Assembly: GCA_963708645.1 (NCBI GenBank)
Contig: CAVPTA010000002.1
Location: 62,001-126,000, forward strand
Direction of reading: 5' to 3'
Length of the DNA stretch: 64,000 nt
Source of the DNA: RYN-133 sp963708645
Lineage (GTDB): Bacteria; Actinomycetota; Actinomycetes; Mycobacteriales; Jatrophihabitantaceae
Shown here one piece after another: positions 1 to 9,956 of this stretch. Under the pieces are notes generated by a model, which did no database searches, was not told the DNA's origin, and saw only the letters and a list, made by a program, of their open reading frames with translations. The stretch's first letter is position 1. Each line of letters starts with the position of its first letter. Made by a program: the position numbers and the translations under genes.

Positions 1-651
1 CGCGTCGCAGCACCCCGGCCACGAGGGCGATCGCCAGCGGGCGTCCGCGCACCACGGCGAACGAGCGCATCGAGGCTGCCAGCGGCACGATCGCGATCGC
101 CGACGCGATGCGCGACACGACCAGCGGCCACAGGCCCGAGTCGTGGCCCGGCGCGGGCCAGGAACACGAAGTACAGGCCGAACCCGACGCCGGACAGCAA
201 CGCGAGCGCGAGCACCCGCGCGCCGATCCGTCCGTGCGGGTGGTCGTCGGTCGTGCTGCGACACGAGGACGACGGCGCCGAGCCCGAGCGCGATGCCGGC
301 CCAGGCGGCGACGCCCGGTCGCTCGCCGATCGTCACGCCGACGAACACCGGGACGATCGCGGCGAGCACGGCCGTGACCGGCGAGATCACGTTCATCGGC
401 GCGGTGACCATCAGCTGGTACATGATCGAGACGCCGATCAGCCCGGCCAGCCCGCCGAGCGTGCCGAACAGCACGACGCGCCGGTCGAGGTGCCGGGGAA
501 GAACGGCAGCAGGATCGCCATCAGCACCGCGCCGACCGGGTAGCTGTAGAGCAGGATCGTGACCGCGCTGTGGCGCGCGCGAGGCGATGCCGCCGGCGAA
601 GTCGCCGATGCCGTAGAGCAGCGCGGCGAGCAGCCCGAGGACGACGGTCAC
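1..651 (-). pseudogene. EamA/DMT-family membrane transporter, 3' end outside window, frame disrupted
   Basis: The reverse strand encodes pieces of a drug/metabolite transporter superfamily protein spread over more than one frame. From the start, these include an N-terminal helix containing LLAALLYGIGDFAGG, a helix-rich stretch with GLIGVSIMYQLM, NVISPVTAVLAAIVPVF and the start of the second EamA repeat with LALALLSGVGFGLYF. The family has ten helices in two EamA repeats and moves small metabolites across the inner membrane; the substrate cannot be told. The likely start is a GTG at 649-651. The gene runs off the left edge. At least three changes of frame are needed and no frame is open throughout, yet the coding bias (G/C third positions) is intact, which suggests indel errors or very recent decay. 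Confidence 0.6.
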
Positions 652-698
652 TCCGAGGACGTTAGCGACCGGCCACCGGCGACGAGCGGTCGGCCGCG

Positions 699-1973
699 CT
701 ACGGCTTGGTCAGGGTGAGCTGCGCGACGTCGAGGTAGCCGGTGCGGAAGCCCGCCTCGGAGTAGGCGAGGTAGAGCGACCACATGCGGCGGAACGTCTC
801 GTCGAAGCCGAGCGCGGCGACTGCCTCGGCAGCTGCTCCTCGAACCGCGCGCGCCAGCGGCGCAGCGTCTCGGCGTAGTGCCGGCCGAAGCTGTAGCGGT
901 CGGCGATGCGCAGCGCGGTGTGCGCCTTGATGGTGCGCTCGATCGCCTCGACCGAGGCGAGCTGCCCGCCGGGGAAGATGTACTTGCGGATCCAGGTGTA
1001 GGTGTCGCGGGTCGCGAGCACGGTGTAGTCGTCCTGCAGGATCGCCTGCAGCCCGACCCGGCCGCCGGGCGCGAGCACGCCGGTCGATGGTGCGCGAAGT
1101 ACTCGTCCCAGTGGTTGGCGCCGACCGCCTCGATCATCTCGACGCTGACGACGGCGTCGTAGCGTGCCCTGCGCCTCGCGGTAGTCCTGCAGCAGGACGT
1201 CGACGCGGTCGGTGAGCCCGGCGGCGGCGATGCGCTCGCGGGCCAGTTCGGCCTGCTCGGTCGAGATCGTCAGCGCTGGTGACCTGCGCGCCGCGGCGCG
1301 CCGCCCGGATCGCGAGCTCGCCCCAGCCGGTGCCGATCTCGAGCAGCCGGGTGCCCGGTGCCGACCGCCGGCGCTGTCGAGCAGCCGGTCGATCTTGCGG
1401 CGCTGCGCGTCGGCGAGATCCTCGTCGGAGCCGTACGGCTCGCCGTTGAAGACCGCCGAGGAGTAGGTCAGCGACTCGTCGAGGAACGTCTTGAACAGGT
1501 CGTTGGACAGGTCGTAGTGGTGGTGGATGTTCTCGCGCGCGCCCTCGATGGTGTTGTCGTGCGACTGCGGCATGCGGCTGAGCACCGCGTGGCGCAGCCG
1601 GTGCAGGAACGCCGGCACCAGGTCGCGCATGTTCGCGGCGAAGGCCGAGAGCACGCCGGCCAGGTCGTCGGTCGTCCAGTCGCCGGCCATGTAGGCCTCG
1701 CCGAAGCCGATCGTGCCGGTCGCGCCGAGGCGGGCGAAGAACGCCTGCGGGACGGACCAGGCGCATCACCGGGGCGCCGGGCTGTCCGCCGCCGTAGCTG
1801 CGTCCGTCCGGCTCGACGACGCGCAGCGGCATCAGGTCGGCGGCGCGATGGAAGATGCGCTTGGCGATCGACGCGCGCACCGGCGAGTGCGGGACGGTGG
1901 CCACGTCGGGCCACAGCGTCGGATCGATGGGCTCGGCGCTCGGCGCGGTCCGCGCGCGATCGACAGTCGTCAT
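699..1973 (-). pseudogene. cfa: Cyclopropane-fatty-acyl-phospholipid synthase (SAM-dependent), frame disrupted
   Basis: This is a cyclopropane fatty acid synthase-family enzyme, which transfers a methylene from S-adenosylmethionine to the double bond of membrane phospholipid acyl chains. The family landmarks appear in order: GEAYMAGDWTTDDLAGVL, ENIHHHYDLSNDLFKTFLD, LTYSSAVF, the SAM-binding motif LLEIGTGWGELA, LTISTEQAELARERI, and a C-terminus ending GYLDVAQLTLTKP then TAG. The start is the ATG at 1971-1973 because GGAGG lies five bases upstream. The overall length (about 424 residues) is normal for the family, but the pieces lie in three frames and at least four shifts are needed. It is followed by the EamA gene and preceded by two hydrolase genes on the same strand. 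Confidence 0.8.
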
Positions 1974-2011
1974 GAAGACCTCCATTCGTGCTCAGCCTTG
2001 TAGGTCACCCA

Positions 2012-2716
2012 TCAGACGACGAGCGCGGGCTGCCCGGCAAGCGCACCTGCCAATACATTCGCAATATCGCCTTTCGCGGATCCGTCGGGCGAGTGGCCCA
2101 GCACCGTCGCCGCCACGAATCCGGTGGCCAGGTCGTGCCACAGTGACGCGCGTCGCAGCATGGCGTGCCGTTCGCCGTCAACGCTGACGTAGGTGACCGA
2201 CTCGGCGACCCGATCGGCCGCACGGGCGAACGCGCCGATGCGCGCGGATCGGTCATGCGGTCGCGGTCGCCGTGCGCGATCAGCACGCGCCGCCCGGCGA
2301 GCGGACCGACCGGGTCGCCCGGCTCGATCCACGGAGCGAGCCCGACGACCGACCTGCACGGCGTCGTGCCCGGCGGCAGTACATCGCGGCGCGTCCGCCC
2401 ATCGAGTGCCCGACGAGTGCGACGGGGACGTCCGGGAACCGCTCGGTCAGCTGGTCGAGCGCCCACAGCGTGTCGGCGACAGGGGAGCGCGTCGGCACCG
2501 TTCCAGCCGCGCACCCGGTAGCGCACCTGCGCCACGACCAGCCCCGCGCCGGCCGTACCGGCGCAGCGACGACACGAACGGGAGCATCCGCAGCACGGCC
2601 AGATTGGTTGCGCGGACGGGAGTCGGCTCCTGGAGCGGCCGCCGTGCAGCACGAGCGCGATCGCGCGCACCGGGCCCGGCGGCGTCCGCGACGAGCAGCT
2701 TGGGTTGATCGGTCAT
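2012..2716 (-). pseudogene. Alpha/beta hydrolase, frame disrupted
   Basis: A soluble alpha/beta hydrolase of about 235 residues. Visible parts are the N-terminus MTDQPKLLVADA, the oxyanion-region LVLHGG, the nucleophile elbow ALVGHSMGGRAAM, an acid-loop region LIAHGDRDRMTDP and the catalytic-histidine region SVDGERHAML. The C-terminal third (VLGHSPDG to PALVV) is in one frame; the N-terminal part needs at least three frame changes. The ATG at 2714-2716 overlaps the TGA of the upstream hydrolase (ATGA), so the two were probably translated together. The substrate is unknown. Confidence 0.65.
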
Positions 2717-4270
2717 TTCGCGGGGCACACCTTGTTCTGCGGCGGCAGCGTCGAGTGATCAGGTAGTTGTTCACGTAACTGTCGATGCAGGTGCTGCCGT
2801 TCAGGTAGGACGTGTGGCCCTCGCCGTCCCAACTGAGCAGTCGGCGTTGCCCATTTCGGCGGCGAGGTCCACCGCGCCCTCGTACGGCGTGGCCGGGTCG
2901 TGCAGGTTGCCGATCACCAGCACGCTTCGGGTGTCGCCGCGGTCGCCGGTGGGACGGCGTGCGGTCCGGCTGCCAGCCGAGGCAACTCGCGCCGCCGACC
3001 ACCGGTGCCGCCGAAGATCGGGAATCGCTTGGCAAGCGCCTTCGTCCGCGCCAGCACCTTGGCGACGCTCGGCGGTCTGTGCCGGCCGAGTCGTTGCAGC
3101 TGATCGTGGCGTTGGCGTCGATGATGTTCTGGTACGTGCCGCTGGCCGAACGCTGGTTGTACATGTCGGCCAGTTGCAGCAGCCCGGACCCGTCACCGTG
3201 CGTGGCTGCTGTCAGCGCCTCGGCGAGCTTCGGCCACTCACTCCTCGAGTACAGCGCCTCGAGCACCCCGGTGCCGGCGAGTGAGGACGTGAGCTTGCGG
3301 TAGGTCCGCGTCGGCAAGCGGCGCTGTGCAGCGTGCTCGCGAACACCTGCTCAGCGGTCGCGCCGGGTTGTGCAGATCGAGCGCACGCCGGCGCCTTCGC
3401 GCACCACTTCGCGAACTGGCCGAACGCGTCCTCGAAGCCCTCCAGCTGGGCGATCGAGTTCTCGTTGTGGATCTCGGTACGGGTCGACCGCGCCGTCGAG
3501 CACGAACGCGTGCACCTCTTGCGGGAACAGGTGCGCATACGTCCAGCCGAGTTCGGTGCCGTAGGAGAAGCCGAGGTAGTTCATGACGTCGTCGCCGACG
3601 CGCCTGCCGGATCTGGTCCATGTCGCGGGCGGTGTTGACGGTGTTGTAGTACTGCAGCGTCGGGCCGACCCTGGCTGGCGCAGTCGTGCGCGAACTGCCG
3701 GTCGAGGCGGCCTTCGTGCCTCGATGCCCGCCGGCGGTCAGCGTGTCGGCGACTCGGCGAGGAACGCGTCCTTCTGCTCGTCGGTCAGGCAGCTGATCGG
3801 CGTCGACTGCGCCGACGCCGCGCGGGTCGAAGGCGATGATGTCGAAGTGGCGGACGACGGCGGGTGAGATCTGGCCAGCAGCCCGAGGGCGAAGTTCGAG
3901 CCCGCTCCGCCCGGGCCGCCCGGGTTGACCAGCATCGACTGACCGGCGTGGCGTGTTCTGCGTCGTGTGGATGCGCACGACCGCGAGGTCGATCGTCGGC
4001 CCGTCCGGATGGGTGTAGTCGAGCGGCACCGGCATCGCCGCGCACCCGAACTGCATCGTGCCCTTCAGCGCGTGCGGGACCGGGACGCCGAGCGTGAGCA
4101 GCTGACGTGCAGTCGCGGAAGCGCGATCGGCGTCAGGACGTGGGCGTGCCGGCGACGCCCTTCCCGACGCGCAGGCCGCTGCGCCCGACGACGTCTGCGC
4201 GCACGCCGCGAGCGTGGTCACCAGCGACCGCGGCGGCCAGGTCGCTGCGAGCGGCACGGGACAGCGGCAC
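2713..4270 (-). pseudogene. TAP-like alpha/beta hydrolase (tripeptidyl aminopeptidase type), probable lipoprotein, frame disrupted
   Basis: This resembles the secreted tripeptidyl-aminopeptidase/SlpD-like hydrolases of actinomycetes (S33 peptidase fold with a TAP C-terminal domain). Recognisable segments are MPVPLDYTHPDGPTIDLAV, MLVNPGGPGGAGSNFALG, HFDIIAFDPRGVG, NTARDMDQIR, the nucleophile region MNYLGFSYGTELGWTYA followed by FVLDGAVDP, then VLVIGNLHDPATPYEGA (acid) and DGEGHTSYL (histidine). The best N-terminus is the GTG at 4268-4270; allowing one shift it gives a basic start, a hydrophobic run and a lipobox LAAC, so a membrane-anchored lipoprotein is inferred. Six or more frame changes are required. 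The length of about 519 residues is normal for the family. Confidence 0.7.
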
Positions 4271-4313
4271 GTCCTCGACGTTACTTGAGCGCGCGTCGAT
4301 CACTCCCGGTTGA

Positions 4314-5547
4314 TCAACGGGTCGCGAAGTGCTCGAGGACGAGCGCCTGCGCCTCGCCCATCACGAACCCGAGGGCCGCCCCGACGGTGATCAGGATCCA
4401 CTCGTCCTGCTCGAACGCCGGCCGGATCAGCGCCTCGAACTGCATCTCGTCGAGCTCCTGCATCTTCTCGAGCAGCAGGTTGCGGATGTCCATCGTGTCG
4501 CGGGCGTAGTCCTCGACGTAGGTCATCGTCTCGGGCAGGCGGGCCATCATCTTCTCGGCGATCGTCGCTTCATCTGCCGGTAGCGCGAGCTGCCGATGGT
4601 GAGCGCGACCAGCGGACGGGCCAGCCCGGTGCTGCGGTCGAGCGCGTCCTGCACCTCGCGGCGGATCATCGCGAACACCCGGTCGGACAGCGGCCCGCGC
4701 AGGATCGCCTCGATCACCTTGCGCGGGGTGATGATCTCGTCGGCGATCAGCGCGCCGTAGTCGGCGGCGACCTCCCTACGGCGCTTGAGGAACAGCCCCT
4801 GCACGGTGAAGCCGAACACGTGGATCGGCCGCTTCGGGTTGAAGATCAGCTTCAGCGCGAGCCAGTCGGTGAACCAGCCGACCACCAACCCGAACGCCGG
4901 CATGATCAGCGGCTGGTGGAACAGCACCCACAGCGTCATCTGCAGCAGGCCGATCGTGCCGCCGAACCAGATGCCGGAGCGGGCGATGAACCGGAACTCC
5001 TTGCGGCCGGCCTCGCGGAAGATCCGGTTCAGCAGCTGCTTGTCGGTGACCAGGTTGGTGATGACCATGTCCTTGAGGTCGAACACCGCGTCGACGTCGT
5101 GCTGGATCCCGGCGAGCACCTCGCGCACCATGCGCGGCGTCTCGGCCTGGGCGCGTGCGATCACCAGCGCGCGGACCGGCTCGGGCATCGCGTCCCAGAC
5201 CCCCGGCTGGTACTCGGCCATGATCTCGCGGGTGATCTCGGCCGTCGCCTGGCGCATCGGTTCGGCGATCTCCTGCGCGATGCGGTCGGGGTCGAGGCGC
5301 GCGATGACCTCGTTGGCCGAGATGAGATCGCGGGTCATCGTGTCGACGGCGATGCTGGCCATCCGCGCGGCGCGCCGCGGCACGATGCCCTGCCAGCCGA
5401 AGGTACGGCTTGCGACCCGACGAACTCGATGGGTTCGAACATCATCCTGATCGCGACGAGCTTGGTGACGTAGCCGATCAGCGCGGCGACCAGCGGGATG
5501 CTGAAGACGATGTACCAGTGGCGCGTGACGTCCTCGACGATGGACAT
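4314..5547 (-). CDS. DUF445 family membrane protein (two frameshifts)
   Basis: A DUF445-family protein of roughly 410 residues. The start MSIVEDVTRHWYIVFSIPL provides a first membrane helix; a middle helix pair is seen around GTIGLLQMTLWVLF and PAFGLVVGWFTDWLALKLIF; the C-terminal end ILITVGAALGFVMGEAQALV is another helix. Long amphipathic stretches lie between. The biochemical role of the family is not established. The frame changes near 5400 and again near 4565; the three pieces otherwise join without loss. It lies six bases from the Abi-alpha-like gene upstream on the same strand, so they probably share a transcript. Confidence 0.75.
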
Positions 5548-5553
5548 CGCTGA

Positions 5554-6522
5554 CTACGGCGAGTCGGTCGGCGCAGTCGAGGGCAGTGCCGGCCGGGACG
5601 GGTCGGCCGCGGTCCAGAACTGGGCGCCGAACGCGGACAGGCGCACCGTCGACCGGACGAGCTTCACCGTCCCGCGGACCGACCGGCGGGCGTCCTGCAC
5701 CGTCGAGTCGGTGGCCAGGATGTCGTACTGGACCGCCAGTGCTTCGTCCTCGGGGCCGAACTCGACCAGCCCGAAACTCTGCAACCGGGCCAGGTAGGTC
5801 GGCGTGCTGTCGGGCGAGACCAGCCCGGCCTGGCGCCCGACCGCGCTGGCGTGCGCGAGCGCGATCCGGGTCTTGCCACGGCGCAGCTTCTGCACGACGT
5901 CGATCGCCGCGAACGGGGTGCCGTCGGACAGCGCGGCGAGGATGCGCGCCTCGTCCGGGACGAGTTGGCTGATGATGGTGCCGTACAGGTAGTCGCGGCT
6001 GTCGGCTCGCGTCGCCTCGACCGAACGCTCCAGCAACTCGCCCATCGCCGAGCGCAGCGGGGCCGCGCCGGGATCGGCGCCGCGGATGTACTCGAGGGTG
6101 CGGCGCTCCTCGGACGACAGCGGGTTCGCCGTTCGAACCACGGACGGGACGGCCTGTGGCAGTTGCAGCAGCCGCCGAGCCTCACTCATGGCCACCGACT
6201 GCAGCCGCTGCGCCTCGCGCTCGACGGTGCGCGCACCTGGGAGCTGGCGGGCCAGCCGCCAGCCGGTGCGGCCGAGCAGGCGGCCGACCCGCGCCGCGCT
6301 GACGACGGCGCTGCCGGCCGCGGCCACCACCTGTGCGGGCTGGACCTCGACGCGGGTCACCGGGCCAGGCTGGGCCGCAGCGCTCGGGCTCGGAGTGGGG
6401 GACGGCCGAGGTGTGGGTCGGGCCGCCGACCGGTCGGCCTGGGGTTGCGCCGCCTCCGCAGGGGCCGGCCCGGGCGACCCGCCGTCCGGCGTCGGCCGCG
6501 GACGGTCCGGCGCGTCGCTCAC
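5554..6522 (-). CDS. Abi-alpha (DUF4393)-like protein
   Basis: A 322-residue protein with an intact frame. The first 50 residues are Pro/Ala/Thr-rich and likely disordered. Residues 60-110 are an Ala/Arg-rich helical region, and the rest is a mixed helical domain with QLVPDEARILAAL around residue 190, a signature I associate with the DUF4393 Abi-alpha domain. The C-terminal part carries a winged-helix-like stretch (ARLQSFGLVEFGP). Abi-alpha was named after an abortive infection protein, but many chromosomal members have no tested role. It is followed closely by the DUF445 gene and has no other defence gene nearby. Confidence 0.55.
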   Translation of the reverse strand: MSDAPDRPRPTPDGGSPGPAPAEAAQPQADRSAARPTPRPSPTPSPSAAAQPGPVTRVEVQPAQVVAAAGSAVVSAARVGRLLGRTGWRLARQLPGARTVEREAQRLQSVAMSEARRLLQLPQAVPSVVRTANPLSSEERRTLEYIRGADPGAAPLRSAMGELLERSVEATRADSRDYLYGTIISQLVPDEARILAALSDGTPFAAIDVVQKLRRGKTRIALAHASAVGRQAGLVSPDSTPTYLARLQSFGLVEFGPEDEALAVQYDILATDSTVQDARRSVRGTVKLVRSTVRLSAFGAQFWTAADPSRPALPSTAPTDSP

Positions 6523-6869
6523 GGCCTCAGCCTAGGCGGATCGGTGGATCGGCCCGGGCCTGGGTTCGACCCGCGGAACTCCTACCGACAGCGCGCTGTC
6601 CGGCGGCGGGGACAAGGGTGGCCCGGAAGATCGCCGGGACCGCGACCGTCGCCAAGCAGATCGCGGTCCCGGTGACCGCCGGGATGCGGCGACACCTGCG
6701 GCTCCGGTAGCGCCACCTGTCGGACGTGACCGGGGCCGTGTCTGCGTGTGCGCGGTCGTACGTACCGTCGTTCAGTTCTCCGGTGCGACCCGGAATCACC
6801 GTAAAGTTTGCGTTAGGTTACTGCCAACTCTACGAGCATCTTCGTGGGAAGGTTTGAGGCAACCTTGCG
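6523..6869. other. Intergenic region (347 bp)
   Basis: This gap separates the start of the Abi-alpha-like gene (minus) from the end of the ligase gene (minus). The stretch 6780-6850 is noticeably A/T-richer than its surroundings and may hold a promoter. I see no convincing terminator hairpin or RNA gene. A possible 30-codon open frame on the plus strand is listed separately. Confidence 0.5.
6618..6710 (+). CDS. Possible small basic protein (30 residues)
   Basis: A GTG-started frame of 30 codons ends in TAG. Nearly every codon ends in G or C, the pattern of real genes in this genome, and GGGGACAAG lies just upstream as a weak ribosome-binding site. The product begins VARKIAGTATVAKQIAVPV and ends in a basic tail MRRHLRLR, so it would be a small amphipathic basic peptide. 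Nothing else supports it, and it could be chance in a GC-rich gap. Confidence 0.25.
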   Translation: MARKIAGTATVAKQIAVPVTAGMRRHLRLR

Positions 6870-7964
6870 TCATTCGGCCGCTGGCGCGCCGAGCCCGGGA
6901 ACGATGTCGTCAAGGGCGTACGTGAGCGGCTGCTCGAGCTGTTCGTAGTTGCATGACTGCGGCGTGCGGTCGTCGCGCCAGCGCACGAAATGAGCCAAGT
7001 GGCGGAACCGGGTGCCCTCCATGTGCTCGTACTTCACCTCGAGCACCCGCTCGGGACGCAGTGGCACGAACGAGAGGTCCTTGGTCGCGTTCCAGCGGCT
7101 GACGTTGCCGGGCAGCCGCTGTCCCTGGTGGGCCTCGGCGCTGGCCCATTCCTGCCACGGATGGTCGTCGCCGTCGCTGAGCATCAGTGGTTCGAGTTCG
7201 TCGACGAGTTCGGCACGGCGTTTCGCGGTGAACGCGCCGACGACACCGACGTGTTGCAGCTTGCGTTCGTCGTTGAACAGGCCCAGGAGCAGCGACCCGA
7301 CGAGTGGCGCGGACTCGGTTGATGTCTTGTGCCAGCGGAAGCCGGCGAGGACGCAGTCGGCCGTCCGGACGTGTTTGATCTTGAACATGACGCGCTTGTC
7401 CGGTTGGTAGGTACCGTCGAGCGGCTTGGCGATCACGCCGTCCAGGTGTGCACCCTCCAACTCGACGAACCAACGCTGAGCCTCGTCGATGTCGGTGGTG
7501 GTCGGCGTGAGATGGATCGGCGCGTTCGCCGATTTCAGCGCCTGCTCCAGTGCCGCCCGACGCTCGCGAAACGGTCGACCCGTGTAGTCGTCGTCGCCGA
7601 GGGCCAGCAGGTCAAATGCAATGAACGACGCCGGCGTCTGCTGCGACAGCATCGTCACGCGCGAGACCGCGGGGTGAATTCGCTGCTGCAGCGCCTCGAA
7701 GTCAAGCCCGCTGCCGGTGGCGATGACGATCTCGCCGTCCAGGACACATCGGTCGGGCAGCTCGGCTCTGACTGCCTCGACCAGTTCGGGAAAGTACCGG
7801 GTCATCGGCTTCTCGTTGCGGCTGCCGAATTCCACGTCATCGCCGTCCCGAAAGATCAAAGACCTGAATCCATCCCACTTCGGCTCGTAGGACGCGCCCG
7901 GAGGGATGGTCGCGACCGACTTCGCCAGCATCGGCGCGACCGGGGGCATGACAGGCAGCCTCAT
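6870..7964 (-). CDS. ligC: ATP-dependent DNA ligase, LigC type
   Basis: A 364-residue ATP-dependent DNA ligase made only of the adenylation and OB-fold domains, as in mycobacterial LigC. The adenylated lysine motif EPKWDGFRSL puts the nucleophile at Lys29. FGSRNEKPM, VLDGEIV and FIAFDLLAL follow as nucleotidyltransferase motifs, then DGVIAKPLDG and FKIKHVRTADCVL (motifs IV-V), with the OB fold after about residue 210. It joins nicked DNA using ATP, alongside the essential NAD-dependent ligase. No polymerase or nuclease domain is fused and no Ku or LigD gene is nearby, so a role in base-excision or gap repair is more likely than end joining. Confidence 0.88.
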   Translation of the reverse strand: MRLPVMPPVAPMLAKSVATIPPGASYEPKWDGFRSLIFRDGDDVEFGSRNEKPMTRYFPELVEAVRAELPDRCVLDGEIVIATGSGLDFEALQQRIHPAVSRVTMLSQQTPASFIAFDLLALGDDDYTGRPFRERRAALEQALKSANAPIHLTPTTTDIDEAQRWFVELEGAHLDGVIAKPLDGTYQPDKRVMFKIKHVRTADCVLAGFRWHKTSTESAPLVGSLLLGLFNDERKLQHVGVVGAFTAKRRAELVDELEPLMLSDGDDHPWQEWASAEAHQGQRLPGNVSRWNATKDLSFVPLRPERVLEVKYEHMEGTRFRHLAHFVRWRDDRTPQSCNYEQLEQPLTYALDDIVPGLGAPAAE

Positions 7965-7997
7965 GGGCTCAGTGTTTCACCGCGCATCCCGCGGGCG

Positions 7998-8456
7998 TCA
8001 GAGGTCGCGCTCGTAGTAGAGGTTCAGCCCGCCGCCGGGCCGTTCGCGATTGATGAAGCCCAGGCTCTCGTAGAGGCCGCGCGCCGCGGTGTCGTCCTCG
8101 TTGGTGCCGAGGTCCATGTAGTCGGCGCCGCGCTGGCGCGCGTGGTCCATCGCGGCGACCATCAGCGCGCGACCGAGTCCGTGACCACGCTGCGGCGCAA
8201 CCACATACAGCTCCGCGAGGTAGCACTCGAGATTCGCGGTCCAGATCGCCTGGCGGAACCGCAGGACGGCCAGGCCGTCCGGACCCGAGCCGCCCAGCAG
8301 CACCGAGGCGTCGGCACCGAGCAGCTCCACGATGCGCTCTGCCAGCGTGTCCGGCGGCGGAGTCGGGTCGTCGAACTCGACATTGAAATCGTGCAGCAGT
8401 CGGCCGATCGTTGCGGCGTCGGCCGCCGTCGCGACGCGGACCTCGGTGCCGCTCAT
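7998..8456 (-). CDS. GNAT family N-acetyltransferase
   Basis: A 152-residue GNAT acetyltransferase. The acetyl-CoA pyrophosphate loop is PQRGHGLGRALMVAA, preceded by the strand CYLAELYVV, and the C-terminal region has GLYESLGF followed by YYERDL. The substrate cannot be predicted. The start is the ATG at 8454-8456, with GAGGA a suitable distance upstream; that site overlaps the end of the upstream RibD-like gene, which stops only four bases before, so the two are probably one operon. Confidence 0.85.
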   Translation of the reverse strand: MSGTEVRVATAADAATIGRLLHDFNVEFDDPTPPPDTLAERIVELLGADASVLLGGSGPDGLAVLRFRQAIWTANLECYLAELYVVAPQRGHGLGRALMVAAMDHARQRGADYMDLGTNEDDTAARGLYESLGFINRERPGGGLNLYYERDL

Positions 8457-8460
8457 GGAG

Positions 8461-9190
8461 CTATCCTCGCGCCGCCCGTCCAGCGGTATATCGCAGGAAC
8501 AGCGCGCCGTCTTCCTCGAGCAGGCTGTGCAGCTCGAGCGGCCGGGGTCCGTCGGGCCATTCGTTCCCGGCCACGATGCGGCCACCGGCCGGGCCCACGG
8601 TGCGGGGCGACAGGCTCATGCACAGCTCGTCGAGTTCGCCGGCAGCCAGGATCCGCGCCAGGATCGTCGGGCCGCCCTCGCACAGCACCCTGGTGAGGCC
8701 GCGCGTCGCGAGGGCGTGGCGCACGGCGGCGTAGTCGATGTCGTCGTCGCCGCAGACGATGACGTCGGCGTGTTCGCCGACCTCGGCCCGGCGTTGTGCG
8801 GGCGAGCTCCCGCACGTCACCACGAGCGGCCGGTTGTCGGTGAACAGCCGCGAACCGAGGTCGAGCTGCAACGACCGGGTGATCACCGCGATGGGCAGCT
8901 CCGGACGCATGCCCCACCGGCGGCGCGTCTCGGCCGCCGGTCGAGCCGGTCCGTAGTTCTCGGCAGCGGCCGTCGTCCAGCCCACGAGCACCACGTCGGC
9001 GAGATCGCGCAGCGCGGCGAACACCCGGTTGTCGCCCGGCGTCTGCAGCCCGCGCGAGAGTCCGTCGGCGGCGCCCGCGCCGTCCGCACTGGCGATCATG
9101 TTGGCGCGGATGCCGCCGCAGGTCGAGCCACTGCGCGGCGTAGTGCTCATGCAGATCGACACGGACGTCGACCGTCGAACTGCCCGGCAT
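8461..9190 (-). CDS. Pyrimidine reductase/RibD C-terminal-domain protein (one frameshift)
   Basis: A dihydrofolate-reductase-fold protein of the RibD C-terminal family, about 243 residues. Family features are GIRANMIASADGAG near the start, VFAALRDLADVVLVGWTTA, VTCGSSPAQ, VLCEGGPTILARIL and LSLSPRTVGPAGGRIV. Such proteins reduce ribosyl-amino-pyrimidines in riboflavin synthesis or act as stand-alone NADPH reductases of unknown substrate. The start is taken as the ATG at 9188-9190 (MPGSSTVDVRVDLHEHYAAQ); the frame shifts once near 9120. No other riboflavin gene is nearby, so I would not call it ribD. Confidence 0.75.
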
Positions 9191-9245
9191 GGGTCGGGAG
9201 CAGTGTGCGCACCGTCCCATCGTGCCCGATGGGTACGTTCGGGAG

Positions 9246-9943
9246 ATGCCCAAGAGGTCCGGACGCGTCCCTGTGCCGAGGTCGGTCGAGCACGCCCTCG
9301 ACCGCGCACTCGACCGGGCGCTGTCGATCCAGCGGCCCGTCGTCGTCGCGTACGTCGCCCGCGTCCGCAGGCGCAAGCCGGACGCAGCCCCTGCCGAGCT
9401 GGTCGTCTCGCTCGAACGCCGGTACCTGGCCGCGGTGGTCGGCACCGGCGCGGCCTCCGGCGGGGCGGCTGCGCTGCCCGGGCGTCGGGACGGGCGCGTC
9501 GCTGGCAACCGGCGCCGCGGAGATCGCCGCGTTCGTGTCGACGACGGCGATGTACGTGCTGGCTCTGGCCGAGGTCTACGGCATCCCTGTCGACGACCCG
9601 CAAGTGCGCCGTGCGCTGGTGCTCACCGTCCTGCTCGGCGACGTCGGCGAGGCGGCCCTGGCCGGCGGCGAGATCGAAGCCAAACACTGGGCGCGGGTAC
9701 TCGGGACGCACCGGCTCGAAGGACACCGCAAAGGCGCTCAACAGTCGGCTGACTCATCTGCTCGTCACACGGTTCGGCGCGCGGCAGGGCGCGCTGGTCG
9801 CAGGACGGGCGCTGCCGCTCGGGATCGGTGCCGGGATCGGCGCTGTCGGTAACGCGGCGCTGGGCCGAAGTGTCGTGCGCGCGGCGCGACGCGCGTTCGG
9901 TCCGCCACCGGCACGGCATCGCGCCGTGGCGGCACTGGACTAG
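9246..9943 (+). CDS. Conserved hypothetical protein, possibly EcsC-like (two frameshifts)
   Basis: A protein of about 232 residues beginning MPKRSGRVPVPRSVEHALD. A Gly/Ala-rich hydrophobic core (GTGASLATGAAEIAAFVS and ALAEVYGIPV), then ARQGALVAGRALPLGIGAGIGAVG, resemble the EcsC-like proteins common in actinomycetes, but I do not recognise it firmly. It has two or three potential membrane-associated helices. The frame changes near 9482 and 9715. It is divergent from the RibD-like gene, with 55 bases between them for both promoters. Confidence 0.5.
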
Positions 9944-9956
9944 GTACTGTCGACGG

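Noticed and set aside
6555..6580. gggttcgaccc, resembling a tRNA T-arm
   Set aside because: The flanks do not pair beyond three bases and no acceptor, D or anticodon arm can be drawn.
6800..6830. gcgttaggttactgccaac as an iron-regulator (DtxR/IdeR) box
   Set aside because: Only one half-site is acceptable and the neighbouring ligase is not an iron gene.
5554..9943. A phage-defence island around the Abi-alpha-like gene and ATP-dependent ligase
   Set aside because: No nuclease, methylase, toxin-antitoxin or other defence gene is present, and there are no mobile-element signs.
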